A stretch of 64,000 nt of DNA from Edaphochlamys debaryana. Lineage: Eukaryota > Chlorophyta > Chlorophyceae > Chlamydomonadales. Shown here piece by piece: positions 11,343-22,200 of the stretch (the stretch's first letter is position 1; each line of letters starts with the position of its first letter). The stretch lies in NCBI GenBank assembly GCA_016858145.1, contig JAEHOE010000072.1, positions 62,001 to 126,000 of the forward strand, given 5' to 3'. The notes beneath the pieces are model-generated. The model was not told the DNA's origin. It made no database searches and worked only from the letters and a program-made list of their open reading frames with translations. The position numbers and the translations under genes are program-made.

Positions 11343-12625
11343 GCGGGCCAACCGTCAACTACCTCCTCTATACCGACCCAGATCGGGCCGTACCGGCGTG
11401 GGAATTGGCTTGGCTGCCTGCTGCGCTCTGGCTGCTGCTGAGGAGGCGCGAGACGGGCTGTGGTTGCTCTGTGAAGGGCTACCATGGTTGCCGCGCCGTT
11501 CACCGGCGGAGGCTGAGGCGTGCGGGTGGTGTCGGCTGTACCAGCTGGGGGCTTGAATGGGAAGGGGGCTGAGGGCAGATCGGCGCCGGGGACTTATCTG
11601 TCATCTATGTATCTGTAGGGGGTCCCATGAAAGGGAAGAGGGGGCGGCGCCCTAGGATTACGACTCTTAGCCCTGCTAGAAGCACTTTGCATGGCTCTCT
11701 GCGGGGGCCGCTGACGGCGAGGGAAGCGCATGCGTTCCCCGCTGCAGCGGCCCCATGCGACCCGGGGTGTATTTACCTAGCTCCTTCCCGGTCGCGGCCC
11801 GCCCGCTTGTGATGCCGCGCCGCCGCAACTCCGGCGCCCTCGAGGCGCCGGCGGTGAGCGCGTGCGGAACCCAGCGCGGCGCGGGATGCAGTGGGTCATG
11901 CAATGCTTCGAAGCGGGTGGCCTGCCCCACCTGATACGTGTAACATCACGCTGTTTGAGCTTGTCAGGCCGCACATTATGAGTGTGCCCTCCTCGGACCG
12001 CCCTTCCGCCACCAGCCCGTGCGTAGGGCCTCCCCTGTGCTTGCCTAGGCCTGCCCACGTGCCCAGTTTCAGCCACAGCCGCTGCAGTCCATCCGCTCAA
12101 CCGTCACAGCCACACACCCCGGCAATCCTGATGCGGTACCTGCACATTGCCTTCACCCTGGCCACACATCGGCCTTACGCAGTCATCCTCTCCAGCCCAA
12201 CTGCCGAGAGTGCCGACGACGCCGCCGCAGCCGTACGTGTTCTAACTACCTGCAGCACCCATGAAGCCAGACGATGCATGCAGCTCCTGGTAGCAATGTC
12301 AGCCAGTCTCTGCTATACCTGTAGCCCCCAGCCTCCTAAATCAGACGCAGCTCAAATGAGGGAGTCGAAGCATCCATATCCATACCCCGCAAGGCCCCCC
12401 CAATGCCAAGAGCCCCCGCTCTATGCAATCGTGCAACCGGTTATTCAGCAGTTGTGCTGGCAAACGTAGCCAGTCCGTTGTAAACCCTTTAGCCCCCACC
12501 CCCCAGCCTCCCTACTGTATGACCTAACCAGAGACCAAAGGCCAAGAGCCTCCGTAGGTCTGCACCTCTTCCGTCCTGACATTGTGACATTGTGATTCTG
12601 AATTGCGCGCGTTCTTCTGAGAGCC
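11343..12625. other. GPX 3' UTR and convergent intergenic region
   Basis: No coding gene. It should hold the GPX 3' UTR with the SECIS element, ending near TGTAA at 11939-11943 (a second TGTAA is at 12479-12483), and the 3' UTR of the minus-strand BTB gene. Confidence 0.6.
11939..11943 (+). terminator. TGTAA poly(A) signal, GPX gene
   Basis: First TGTAA after the GPX stop at 11342, implying a ~600-base 3' UTR, long enough for a SECIS hairpin. Another lies at 12479-12483. Confidence 0.5.
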
Positions 12626-14819
12626 CTACCCACCCCTCCTACGCCGGCCCCTGCCACCACCTCCCGCCCCGCCCCGCCCGGGCGCGCCCCTCCCCGGCCC
12701 GCCCCGACCCCACCCTCCCCGCCCTCCCCGCTCCTCAGAGCGCTGCCGTTTGGCCAGGCGCGACACGCCCCCATCCAGCTCCTCCAACAGCCTAGGGCTG
12801 TCATTGCCCAGTCGCTCCACGGACGTTCCCGCCCGCTCCCGCACCTCCTCGTGGTGCTTCAGGTACCAGGCCTTGAGAGAGGATAGCAGACCCGAGAAGG
12901 AGCCGCCCAGCCGCTCCGCCCACAGCAGGGAGCCCACCACCGTCTTGGCCGACACGCTCGACAGCACCACCGCCTGCGCGTCCGTGCAGAGCTCCGGAAG
13001 CAGCAGGCGGTCCGCAAGCTCGGCCACAGCAGCGGCCAGGGCGGGCGGGATGTCCACGGCGCCGGTGTAGATGAAGCGCAGGAGCAGCTCGAAGGCGGCC
13101 GGGCGGCGTCTGGCAGGCTCAGCTCCGGCGCGGCCCCGTCCGCGAAGCCGCCCTCCAGCTGAGACTTGAAGAAGTCACAGCGGGCGGTTAGGATCAGGCG
13201 GTGCACGGGGAAGCGGCGGCCGCCCACCACGAGGGTGAGGTCCGCGGTGCCGTCCGGCTGGGCGTCCAACAGCGCGCCCATGTCCGCGTGCAGCGTGCGG
13301 CGGGGCGGGCCGGCGGGGGCGGGCGGGAGCAGCGGCGGCGGCTCCAAACCCAGGTGCAGGAGTACCAGCTTGTAGTCTATGTAGTTACAGAGAGCCAGGC
13401 AGCCGTTGGGGAGGATGGCCGGGTGGCGGACGGGGCCCTCCTCCACCCGAACTGCGAAGAGGAGACACGATCAGACGGGGAAAGGGGGGTGAGTCCATAA
13501 CGCTTGAGAAGCGAAGGCAAGGCGAGGAAAGGCGGCCAGTAACGAAGCAGGGAGCTGCGCATCCAGCAAGAGCAGTACGAGTATCACGAGCAGCCTGGAC
13601 CGGGGCATCCAATCTTGACTTACCCAGGCCCGTGACCTTGCCATCGGGTGCCACCTGGCGGACGTACGTGACCTCCACGTCGGCAGTCAGACAGTCAGCG
13701 AGCAGGATGTTTCCCTCCCGGTCAACCGCTAGCCCGCGGACTTCGCCAAACCTCGTCTCCTCGCCGCGGCCGTCGACCAGCAGCTCCGGGGCACCGGCAC
13801 CGGCACCGGCACCGGCACCGGCACCGGCACCGGCACCGGCACCGGCACCGGAACCGGCACCGGAACCGCCCAGCGGCAGGCGGTAGAGGGCGGTGGACGT
13901 GGCGAGGACGAGCGAGCCGTCCGGCCCGCCCCAGGGGACGCAGGCCAGGCTACGGATGCGGCCCGCAGCCTGGAAGGGCAGAGTCGTGACCCGCACGCGC
14001 TGCTCGCCTGCTCCCTCCCCCGCCACCCCCGCTGCGTCGCTTCCCGCTGCCCCCGCCCGCCACGCCGCCGGCAGCTCCAGCCTCGCCACTTGGTTTGCGC
14101 TGTCCCCAACGGCGCAGTACAGGTCGCCTGCGGTCAAACCGGTCGTCATACGCGCATACCGTAAGCTCGGCCTGCCCAGTGCCCACATTAGGGCTTCGGG
14201 TAGCGGCCTGTCCTGCCATCCGCAGGCCACGGTCTAGCCCCGGCGGGGTTCCCGGCCTTCCAGGGCACCAGGGGTTCCACCCACTGTTGCCTCCAGCGCA
14301 CAAGTGCTCCGGAGCGTTGAGGCGTGCGTCCGGACCCAAGCCGTCCTTGTCGCCCGCCTCCGCAGGGTTCCCCGCCACCAGCTCCACCGTGTTGTCGCCG
14401 TGCAGGCGGTACACGGCATTGCCGATGAGGAAGAACACGCTAATCGTGCTAGGCACGAACACCGGGTCGCTACACACAAAGCCCGACTCGCGCCCCGACT
14501 CAGATGACGCGTCATCGTCGTCGTCGTCGTCGTCGGCCTCTGACGGGTTGCCCGTGGGCACCTGGAAGGGACGGCGAGCGCCATCCTCATCCTCTCCGGG
14601 TTCTCCGGACGCATAGAGCGTCAGCGCCGGTCCCAGGTCTGCACCGCCCGGATTACCGCAGCGTTTTGCCGCATGAAGTTGGTAGAAGGTACAGTCTGCG
14701 GTCAGGACAAGCGTCTCGGGCTGCAGGTCGCCATCGATGCCGACACCGTCGTCGGGGCGCAGACGCGTCGTGATCCCGCACGGTTCTTCATACAGCCGGA
14801 CGTTGCCCTGTAAAAGCAT
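12626..14819 (-). CDS. NHL-type beta-propeller and BTB/POZ domain protein, with frameshift
   Basis: Exons (minus): 14819-14285, 14127-13624, 13451-12626; phases match, ~622 residues. The N-terminal half has propeller-like blades, e.g. GNAVYRLHGDNTVELVAGNP and later DREGNILLADCLTADVEVTY. The C-terminal half is a BTB domain: DLTLVVGGRRFPVHRLILTA, then FELLLRFIYTGAVDI, followed by a BACK-like helical part. Such proteins are typically substrate adaptors of CUL3 ubiquitin ligases. Between the two halves of the BTB domain, at about 13104-13110, one base is missing: upstream sequence is in one frame and downstream in the next, with no splice sites nearby. Asp8 and (Gly-Ala)n runs mark the propeller half. 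The ATG at 14819 is the first Met in frame. The C-terminus after residue ~590 is Gly/Arg-rich and its end is uncertain. Confidence 0.8.
13785..13862 (-). repeat. CCGGCA hexanucleotide repeat encoding (Gly-Ala)n
   Basis: About a dozen tandem CCGGCA-type hexamers (plus-strand reading GGCACC) inside exon 2 of the BTB gene, translated as alternating Gly-Ala. Likely length-polymorphic. Confidence 0.85.
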
Positions 14820-14869
14820 GTACGTAGGATCCGGTCCAGCCCCGCGTCGCCACGAGGTTCTCGGCAAGT

Positions 14870-14877
14870 CTTATAAG
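14870..14877 (-). promoter_or_regulatory. Possible TATA box of the BTB gene
   Basis: CTTATAAG (palindromic) lies ~50 bases upstream of the ATG at 14819. With initiation ~30 bases downstream, the 5' UTR would be about 20 bases. This is a motif match at a suitable distance only. Confidence 0.35.
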
Positions 14878-15174
14878 AACGGCCAGCCGCTTTACCAGCT
14901 TACTGTCGCTGCTTCTGTAGAGTCAAGTGTCTCGACCAAGTCGCTCGATAAGGATGTGGGTGAATGCGAGCGGTTGGGGCACGGGCGTCGACCTGTCCGC
15001 GCGTGTCATGCATGCGCCCGTCTCCGGGACGGTCCGGAGCCACCCCGCCCGTGCCCGACCCCGAACAGGACTCTAAAGCGTTGCGCACTCGGCGACAGCA
15101 TGCAACAGAGGCGTCGTGCGCGCTGTGCCATACTGTGACCCGGTGCTCCTCCGGCCTGCGCGTTGGGTAAGCCC

Positions 15175-15179
15175 TTACA
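15175..15179 (-). terminator. TGTAA poly(A) signal, SUVH gene
   Basis: Minus-strand TGTAA about 1,045 bases downstream of the SUVH stop at 16220. Motif match with a plausible 3' UTR length. Confidence 0.45.
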
Positions 15180-16219
15180 CACATGTCGACGTCGCTGCCC
15201 AACACAGGCCAATGGAGCCTTCTTCCCCACTGCTTCCCTGTCTCAGCCCCATGCCATGGACCTTCACTTGCTTGATGTCTTTGCAACCCCGTTGACTAGG
15301 GCACCCCCACCCCTCTCCTGCTCCACACACCGCACGGCCCCTGCGCGCACTTGGCCTCTCACCTCTTCCAAGTGCACCTCCGTGCGCGCCAACTTGCCCG
15401 CTCCTTTCTTCCCTGTCGCTACGTCAGCCCTGCGCAGCGAGGCCTCACCACAACTCCCTAAAACAGGCAACGCTGCTGGTGCCGAGGAGCCACTGAGCTA
15501 CAGTCCCCGCCGGCTTGCCGGCTTCTACCGTACCCTCACAAGGCAATCACCTGCCGCCCGCCTTCCCCGCCCCGCTTGCCGGTCTCTTCTCTCACGAGGC
15601 CCTCCACGGCCCTCACAAGTTGCTAAAGCCGCCTCCCCGCCCTCCTGCACGTCTGCCTCACGTCCGGGGCTCCGAACCCGCGCTCTTGCCTTGCCACGAC
15701 CAAACCAACCCGCCTGCTCCCATGTCCCACCCTCTTCTTCAGCCGCCTGGAGCCACACTCCGGCCCGAACCACTGCGTCATCTTGTCCTCCAGGCCCAGA
15801 GGAAAGTCACAGCACCGTAACTCCTGGACTGGCGAGCTACTGGACTACCGAACCAGACAGTGCAAGTGCTTGATGCTTGTGTCAGCGATACAGTCTGGCC
15901 CTAGAACCATCCCACCCGGTTGTGCAGCTGATTGCAGCCTCTGTCTCCCGGTCCTGCCCGTGTGTAACCATCTACGTCTATGTCGCTACAATGCACCTGT
16001 TCTCGCCATGTTACCGTCTCGTGCTCGTCATCATCCCCCGTAGGACACCGTTGACCGAGAGGAAGTCCAGCGGACCGAGCGTATGCCTTGGTCCGTCTCC
16101 CGCCCGCAACCCCACGCGCGCTCCCAACCGCCTGCGTGCGCCCTCCCTGCTCGGGTGCGCCCCCCTGGCCCCTCACCGCAGCCGCCCCACCCCCTGCCAG
16201 CTCCCCCGTCTGGTCCCCG

Positions 16220-19200
16220 TCACCGCAGCTGCCCCTTGCAGTTGGGCGCACCGCAGTGGCATTCCATGCCGCTGCCGCCCTGTGGGGAGGGACGACGGGA
16301 GGCCAGGACGAGGGGATTGTTGTTGCAAGGCGGGATCACGAGGGGCTTGGGGCTTAGAGGGACTGCGCCGTCTCGGAATGAACGTGACACGGCGGCTCGC
16401 AAGCTGGACTCCTTTGCAGAAATGCAAGAAACGGGCGGCACAAGGGAGGCCCACGCAGGTCCCTGCAGGCCCGGGCCCTGCTCACCACCGCCAGGTAGTT
16501 GTAGTCGTACGACAGCTCTGTGTACGGCATGGGGTGAAACCGGCATGGGGCTCTCAGCCCACAACCACACTTCACTCAGCCCTGGGCCGTGGTCAACACA
16601 CGTCAACCAGCGAAGACCGGGGCCTGGTCTCCGGCACCACCAGGCGGCTTTGGCACCACAACATCTCGGCTAGGTGCTGCTACCACTGTCCCCTGCCCAC
16701 GCCTTTCTGTAAGCGTACTACAGGGGGCGGGGGGGTGAGGCCCCCCCAGCCCATCAGCCCATCCCAGGCCCCATGCTCACCCTGCCCGGCGGTAATGTCC
16801 TTGCACGCGAACAGGCCTGCGGTGACAGCGAACCAAGCCGCCATGGAGTCAGCCTCTCGGCCTTCGCTCCATGCACCCCCTCCTTCTTGACACCTGACAC
16901 CTTTCCAGTCCGTGCCAGTTCCCTCGTCCCCTAGCATGAGCACCGTGGAGCACAGCCCCATGCGTTCGCGTTGGCAGGCCAGTGTCTAGCGGCACAGGAG
17001 CTCCCAGACCGCTATAACAGCTGCCAGGAGTGCATACGGCACCGCACAAGGGTGGGGGCTGGTCGCTAGTGGGCCCCGGCGCTCACCGACGTGGTAAAGC
17101 ATTGTGTTGCGGTAGGACCCTGCGAACACGGCCTGGGGTTGCACGGTGGAGAGGCAGAGACAGAGGGGGCTTGGCGGGTGAAGGCGGGGCTTGTCGCGCG
17201 GGGTGCCGGTCATCATACCGTAGTGGGCAAGGGCGAGACTAAGAGGCAGAGCCCGCTGACCGTCGCCGGAGCAAAGGGCAGGTCCCCGTGATCGCGCCTG
17301 GCGTCCCTCAATCCCCCACGTCCGCCCACCTGCACGGTGAGGTTCCCGTCGCACGAGTGGTTGATGAAGCGCGCCACGTTGCCGTACGTGCAGGCATCGA
17401 TGACTAAGAGCGGGTAGTACTCCTAAACGTCGTACGGGGGAGGGCGGAGGGGACTGAGTCACATGCGCGGCAACCAGAGACCTCCACCACACTCCACGGA
17501 CGTCAGTGCGGAGATGTACATCTCCTTCTCCTTCTCAGCCTTCATCCCCATCTCCATCTCATCTCCCTCAGATCTGTACGACCGCTCCCCACCTTCCACT
17601 CCGCCACCTCCTCCTGCGTGGTGCTGCAGGCCCCCCCCTTGACCGGGGCCGCGTAGCCCTGGTGGGGCACGTCCGTCTGCATGATGGGCTGCGGGGCGGG
17701 GGGCGGGGGGGAATCGGGAAGGGAGGTAGGACACGACGATAGGCAGTAAGGGAGGGGTGGCAGGCGAGTGTGGAGGGAAGAGGAAGAGGCAGTCGGCATG
17801 ATGGGCTGTGGGGCGGGAGGTGGGGATCGGCAAGGGAGCTTGGCTGAGCGAGATCGCGATGTCGTGTCAAGGAAAGCGGGCGAGCACGCGTATCGAGGTG
17901 AGGATGGGTCTGGAGTGGCCACGCCACAACCCGCCAGCCCTAGCCGCAGACAGGGACACCGCCCCGCCACCACCTTCCGCCATGTCTCCCACCACCCCCC
18001 GTCCTCGCCTGCAGATAGAACGCCCCCGGGTCCTCCGCCGACTTTGCCGCCGCCGCCTCGGCCGTCCGCGTCAGCGCCGACGCCTGGTCGGGCGGCGGCG
18101 AGCTAACGCCGCCGCCCGCCGCCGCCGCGGGGCGCGGCGGCGCGGACCGCACGCCCGGCGCCGCCGCCGCGCGTTCCCGGCACGCCGCCAGTAGCTCCTT
18201 GGCCGCCGTCTCCACCTGGCTTGGGCCCAGCACGGGCCCCGCCTCTCGGTCCCCGGCGTTGCCTGTGGCGGAGGGGCCGTCGGCGGCTCCGGCCCCCGCC
18301 GCCGCGCCCGCACCAGCGGCGGCCTGCGCGCCGGGCCCTGGCTCGGGATTGGTGCCTTGCTCGGGTTTGACGTCCGGTTCGGGCTTGATGCCCGGCTCGG
18401 GCTTGGCGGCCTGCTCGCGGGCCCTGATGGCCGCCTGCCACTGCAGCCTACGGACCTGAAAGGGCACGCAGACGCCGGCAGGTACGAGTCATGCAGGACT
18501 CATGCGTGAGTCATGTGTGAGTAAGGCGTGGTGGTGCCGCTGGAGGCTGTATGGTCACGACACGGCCGTACAGCAGCCGCCATGGCCGATGCATGACTCA
18601 GACGTCACATGGTCGCGAGCGGGGCAGAGGCAATCGAGCGGTTGTGAGCGGAAGAAGCGGCTAAGAAGCATGGAAGGGGGCGCACGCGGGGCGGAGCGGC
18701 GGTGGCAGGATCCGCACCTTGCCGGCCGACGGCACAGGCGGGATCTTGTGCACGGGCACCTCCTGGGCGATGTTCTCGAGCCCCTTCTCGGCAATCTCCT
18801 GAAGGGGATGGGGGTGGAGGGCGGGGTTGGGTGCGGGGTGGACGGCAGGGGTTCGGGGTGGGTTGAGGTGGGGGGGACAGAGATGGAGGGGCCACCCTGC
18901 CCGCAGCAAACACACCCGGCCGCGGCCCCTTGCCTTGCCGTGCTGGCGACCGAGGCATCTAAGGGCTGGACCGGGCCTTGCACACCGGTCGCTTCCCCCC
19001 TGAACCCACACCGTACTGAGAGCAGTCTAGATTGGTTCTCACGTCTGCTCAAACGCTCCCTCTTGCCTGCCCCCCACCCCCTAGGTCCCACCTTATACAC
19101 GTGCGTGAAGAAGTCCAGGTTGTACAGGTAGTGGTCCGCCCCCTGCCGCATCTCCGCCATGCGCTCAGTCACCAGCTGCCCCACGTACGCGCACACGAAC

Positions 19201-22200
19201 GCGCCTGGCGGTTGGCGGTTGGGAGTTGGGAGTTGGGAGTTGGGGGGAGGGAGAACACGGGTCGTTGTCGGTTGACGGGTCGTTGAGGGCGACGTGGCCT
19301 ACATGCGTATCCGCCTTGCGGGCTCGACACCCGGAACCGAGAGGGCATGTGTAGGTCACGGGGGGAAGATGCGGGGACGAAAGCGGGGGTTGCACGCCAG
19401 GCGTGGAGGGTCAGGAGGATGGGCACGGTTGGGAGCGCTCGCTCGGTCCTCAGGCCTCACCCGCCGGTATGGTGTCCCTGCACCGCACTCCGAAGCCCTT
19501 GGCCTTGGTCTTGAAGACCTCGAGGGGCAGGCTGACGCCGTTGGAGACCTAGGGGGGGAGGTGGGAAGGGGTGTGTGTGCAGGAGGGAGGAGGGACAGAG
19601 CAGTTTGGTGGGCGCGAGAGGAGGGCCAGAGCGGTTTGGTGGGGGTGTGGGGGTGGCGGAAGGGGGACAGGAGGCGGGGAGGTGAGAGGACACGAGGGAA
19701 CCGGTTCGCGTCGAGTGGCACCGCACGCCCGCGCCAGGCCCAGGCGCCTCCAGCCCAGGCCCCAGCAGGCCCGTGCCAGGCCCACCTGCCGGTTGCGCGC
19801 GCACTTGGCTGCCTTGCACGAGGGCGCGCACTCGTGCAGTCCGCAGGGGTCGGTCACCAGCAGGCAGCCGCTCTTGTTGTACGACTCCTCCAAGTGCGGC
19901 TCGTAGCTGCGACAGGGTGGGGTAGGGTGGGGTAGGGTGGGGTCCGGAGAAGGAGATGCCGTTCGTTAGATTGCGAGGTGCTGTGGCCCCGCGGAAACGG
20001 TTGTCAAGTAGGGCTGGACGCTGCGGCGGCAGGAGCGGGACGGCAGAGCGGGTGAGGGAAGTCACGACGATGTTGATAGGGTGGGGTAGGGTGGGGTCCG
20101 TAGAGGAAGGAAGGTGCGGCAGGTGATAACGCTGGCCAGAAACCGCCGCCGCCGGCTGCACAACCGCCAACCGCCCAAACCTGGGGCTACAAAGCTGGAG
20201 CTACAACGGTGCGTGAGCCCGGCACAACCCGCGGTTTCGCTCGCCCGCCTCAGAAAACGCTAGGCTCTCACCCGAACAACGACCCCCGCCCAGCAAGAAC
20301 ACCAACCGCCAACCGCTGGCTGGCTGGGGCTGGCTGGGGGCCGGCGAGCACTGCCCCAACCGCCAACTGAGAGAGCAAACCGTTACCCTCCCCCACACTC
20401 ACCCCAGCGGCATCTTGTTGTCGGCGGCCAGTTGCTCGTCCTTCGCCCGTACGTAACGGTTGTACGCCACGCCGCAGTGGCCGTGCTCCCGTACCCGTAC
20501 GAACTCGTCCATCTCCTCGTCCAGGAAGTGCAGTACGGGCGCGACCTGGCACGTACCACCCGGGGCGGGGGCGGCAGCGCGAAGCAGGGTTGTGGGTGCA
20601 GGGGTAAGGCTGGTCGACCCGCCCATGGGCCCATGTGCGCCTCTCCGTCCCCCTCTCCCCCCCTTCCCTTCTCCCCCCTCCCCCCCCGCTCCCCCTCACC
20701 AGCTGGTACACCCCGGGCGCCCACACGTACTCCTTGACGTACTTGAAGCCCTCGGGGAGGCCCTCGGAGTCGATCTGGGGGGGGAGGGGAAGGGGAATCA
20801 GGGGGGGAAGGGCGTGTCTTCGGGGCTGCTCGTGTAAAGGCCAGGAAAACGTAGGCGCGGTGACTAGCCTAGATACGGAATCGAAAGCCCGGGGAAGGGC
20901 GTGTGTGTGTTTTGACCCTGAGCGCCACGTCGGACCCTGCTGTCGGACCCTGCTGTAAAGCACGTGCTGCCCCCCCAAGCCCCCTTACAGCTCATGCCCC
21001 TCATGAGACCCCCCCCCGCTTCCCTCCCCCCCACACACACCTCGTTGACCAGGGGTATGGGCACCAGCTCCTGCCCCCCGGTGATGTCCTCCTCCAGGAG
21101 GGAGCCCAGCGGGCCGTGCCGCTGCCGTATCTCCTCCAGCATCAGCTGGGGGGGTGAGGAGGAAGAGGGGGGGGGGGAGAGGGACGGGGGGGATGGGGAG
21201 GGATGGGGAGCGACGGGAGGGAAGGGGCGTTTGTTGCTGGAGGGAAGGGAGGGAGTGGGGGGGGGGGGGGAGGGGGTTGAGAGCGAGAGGCGGGGGAGAG
21301 GGAAAGAGAGTCGGGGGGCAGATCAACAAACGAAAGGCGGGGGAGGGGTGCCGGACGGCCCAACGGGACGCGCGGGGTGTGGGGGCCAGCCGACGACGGC
21401 AGGGCAAGGAAGCGTTCACATGCGCTGAGCGCTCCCCCCCGCCCCTTCCCCCCCCCCCCCCCGCCCCCCCCTCTCCCGCCACGCACCTGCCGCTGCGACT
21501 CCTGAGCCTGGCGGTCCCGCAGCACCCGCGCCCGCTTGGAGGGGGGCGGCTCGGCGTCCGCCCGCGCCGCCAGCCGCCGCTGCGCCAGGCCCGTGGTGGA
21601 GGAGGAACCGAACATCCTGGGGGGGGGAGTCCAAAGGGTGTATGGGTAACGGTTAGCAGTTAGCGGTTGGGGTGTGTGGCAGGTAGGAGGTCTCTGAAGG
21701 TCAGGTATCTGTGAGGCACGGAGCGGACAAGCATTTTGTTGCAAACCGTTTGTGCAGGCCTTTGCACCCGGGTCCGGGGCGCCAACACGCGGAACATGTG
21801 CACTTTGGGAAGCGTGGCCTGACGTGCCCCGCCGCCCAACGGGACCCGTTGTGCAGACTCCTCACGCCCCTCCCCTCCCCTCCCCTTCCCTCCACCACCC
21901 AGCTCCCAACCCACATGAAGTCCGAGCAGCAAGGCACGTGGCGGGTAGGGTCCGGGGCGCTGTTCGTACCCTGCCCAACGAGCCCCACCCCCTCCTCCCA
22001 CCCCCTGCCCTCCACCACGCACAGCCCCCGACCCACATGCCCCCCGGGCCCCGACCCACATGAAGTCCACTTTGCTGTTGACGGTGCTGTGCCCCGGCAC
22101 GCCGTACAGCAGGAACTTGCAGACCAGCGGGTGGGGGCCGGGGCCCTCGCCCTTGGAGGGCTGTTGTGTGGGGTGGGGTGGGGGGGACGGAAGGACGGGC

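Larger units (their letters stand above)
14820..16219. other. BTB promoter and SUVH 3' UTR
   Basis: No supported gene. The right-hand ~1 kb is probably the 3' UTR of the minus-strand SUVH gene, up to the TGTAA (plus-strand TTACA) at 15175-15179; the left part should include the BTB promoter. Confidence 0.55.

Noticed and set aside
11627..11690. Possible SECIS hairpin starting at the ATGA at 11627 in the GPX 3' UTR
   Set aside because: A partial stem (GGG-AAGAG with CTCTT-CCC) forms, but the opposing GA of the quartet and an apical AA bulge are not in position. Candidates at 11471, 11809 and 11852 also fail. A folding program is needed.
19915..20100. G-rich runs (GGGTAGGGTGG) resembling telomeric repeats
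   Set aside because: Units are irregular and not the algal telomere motif; simple G-rich intron sequence.
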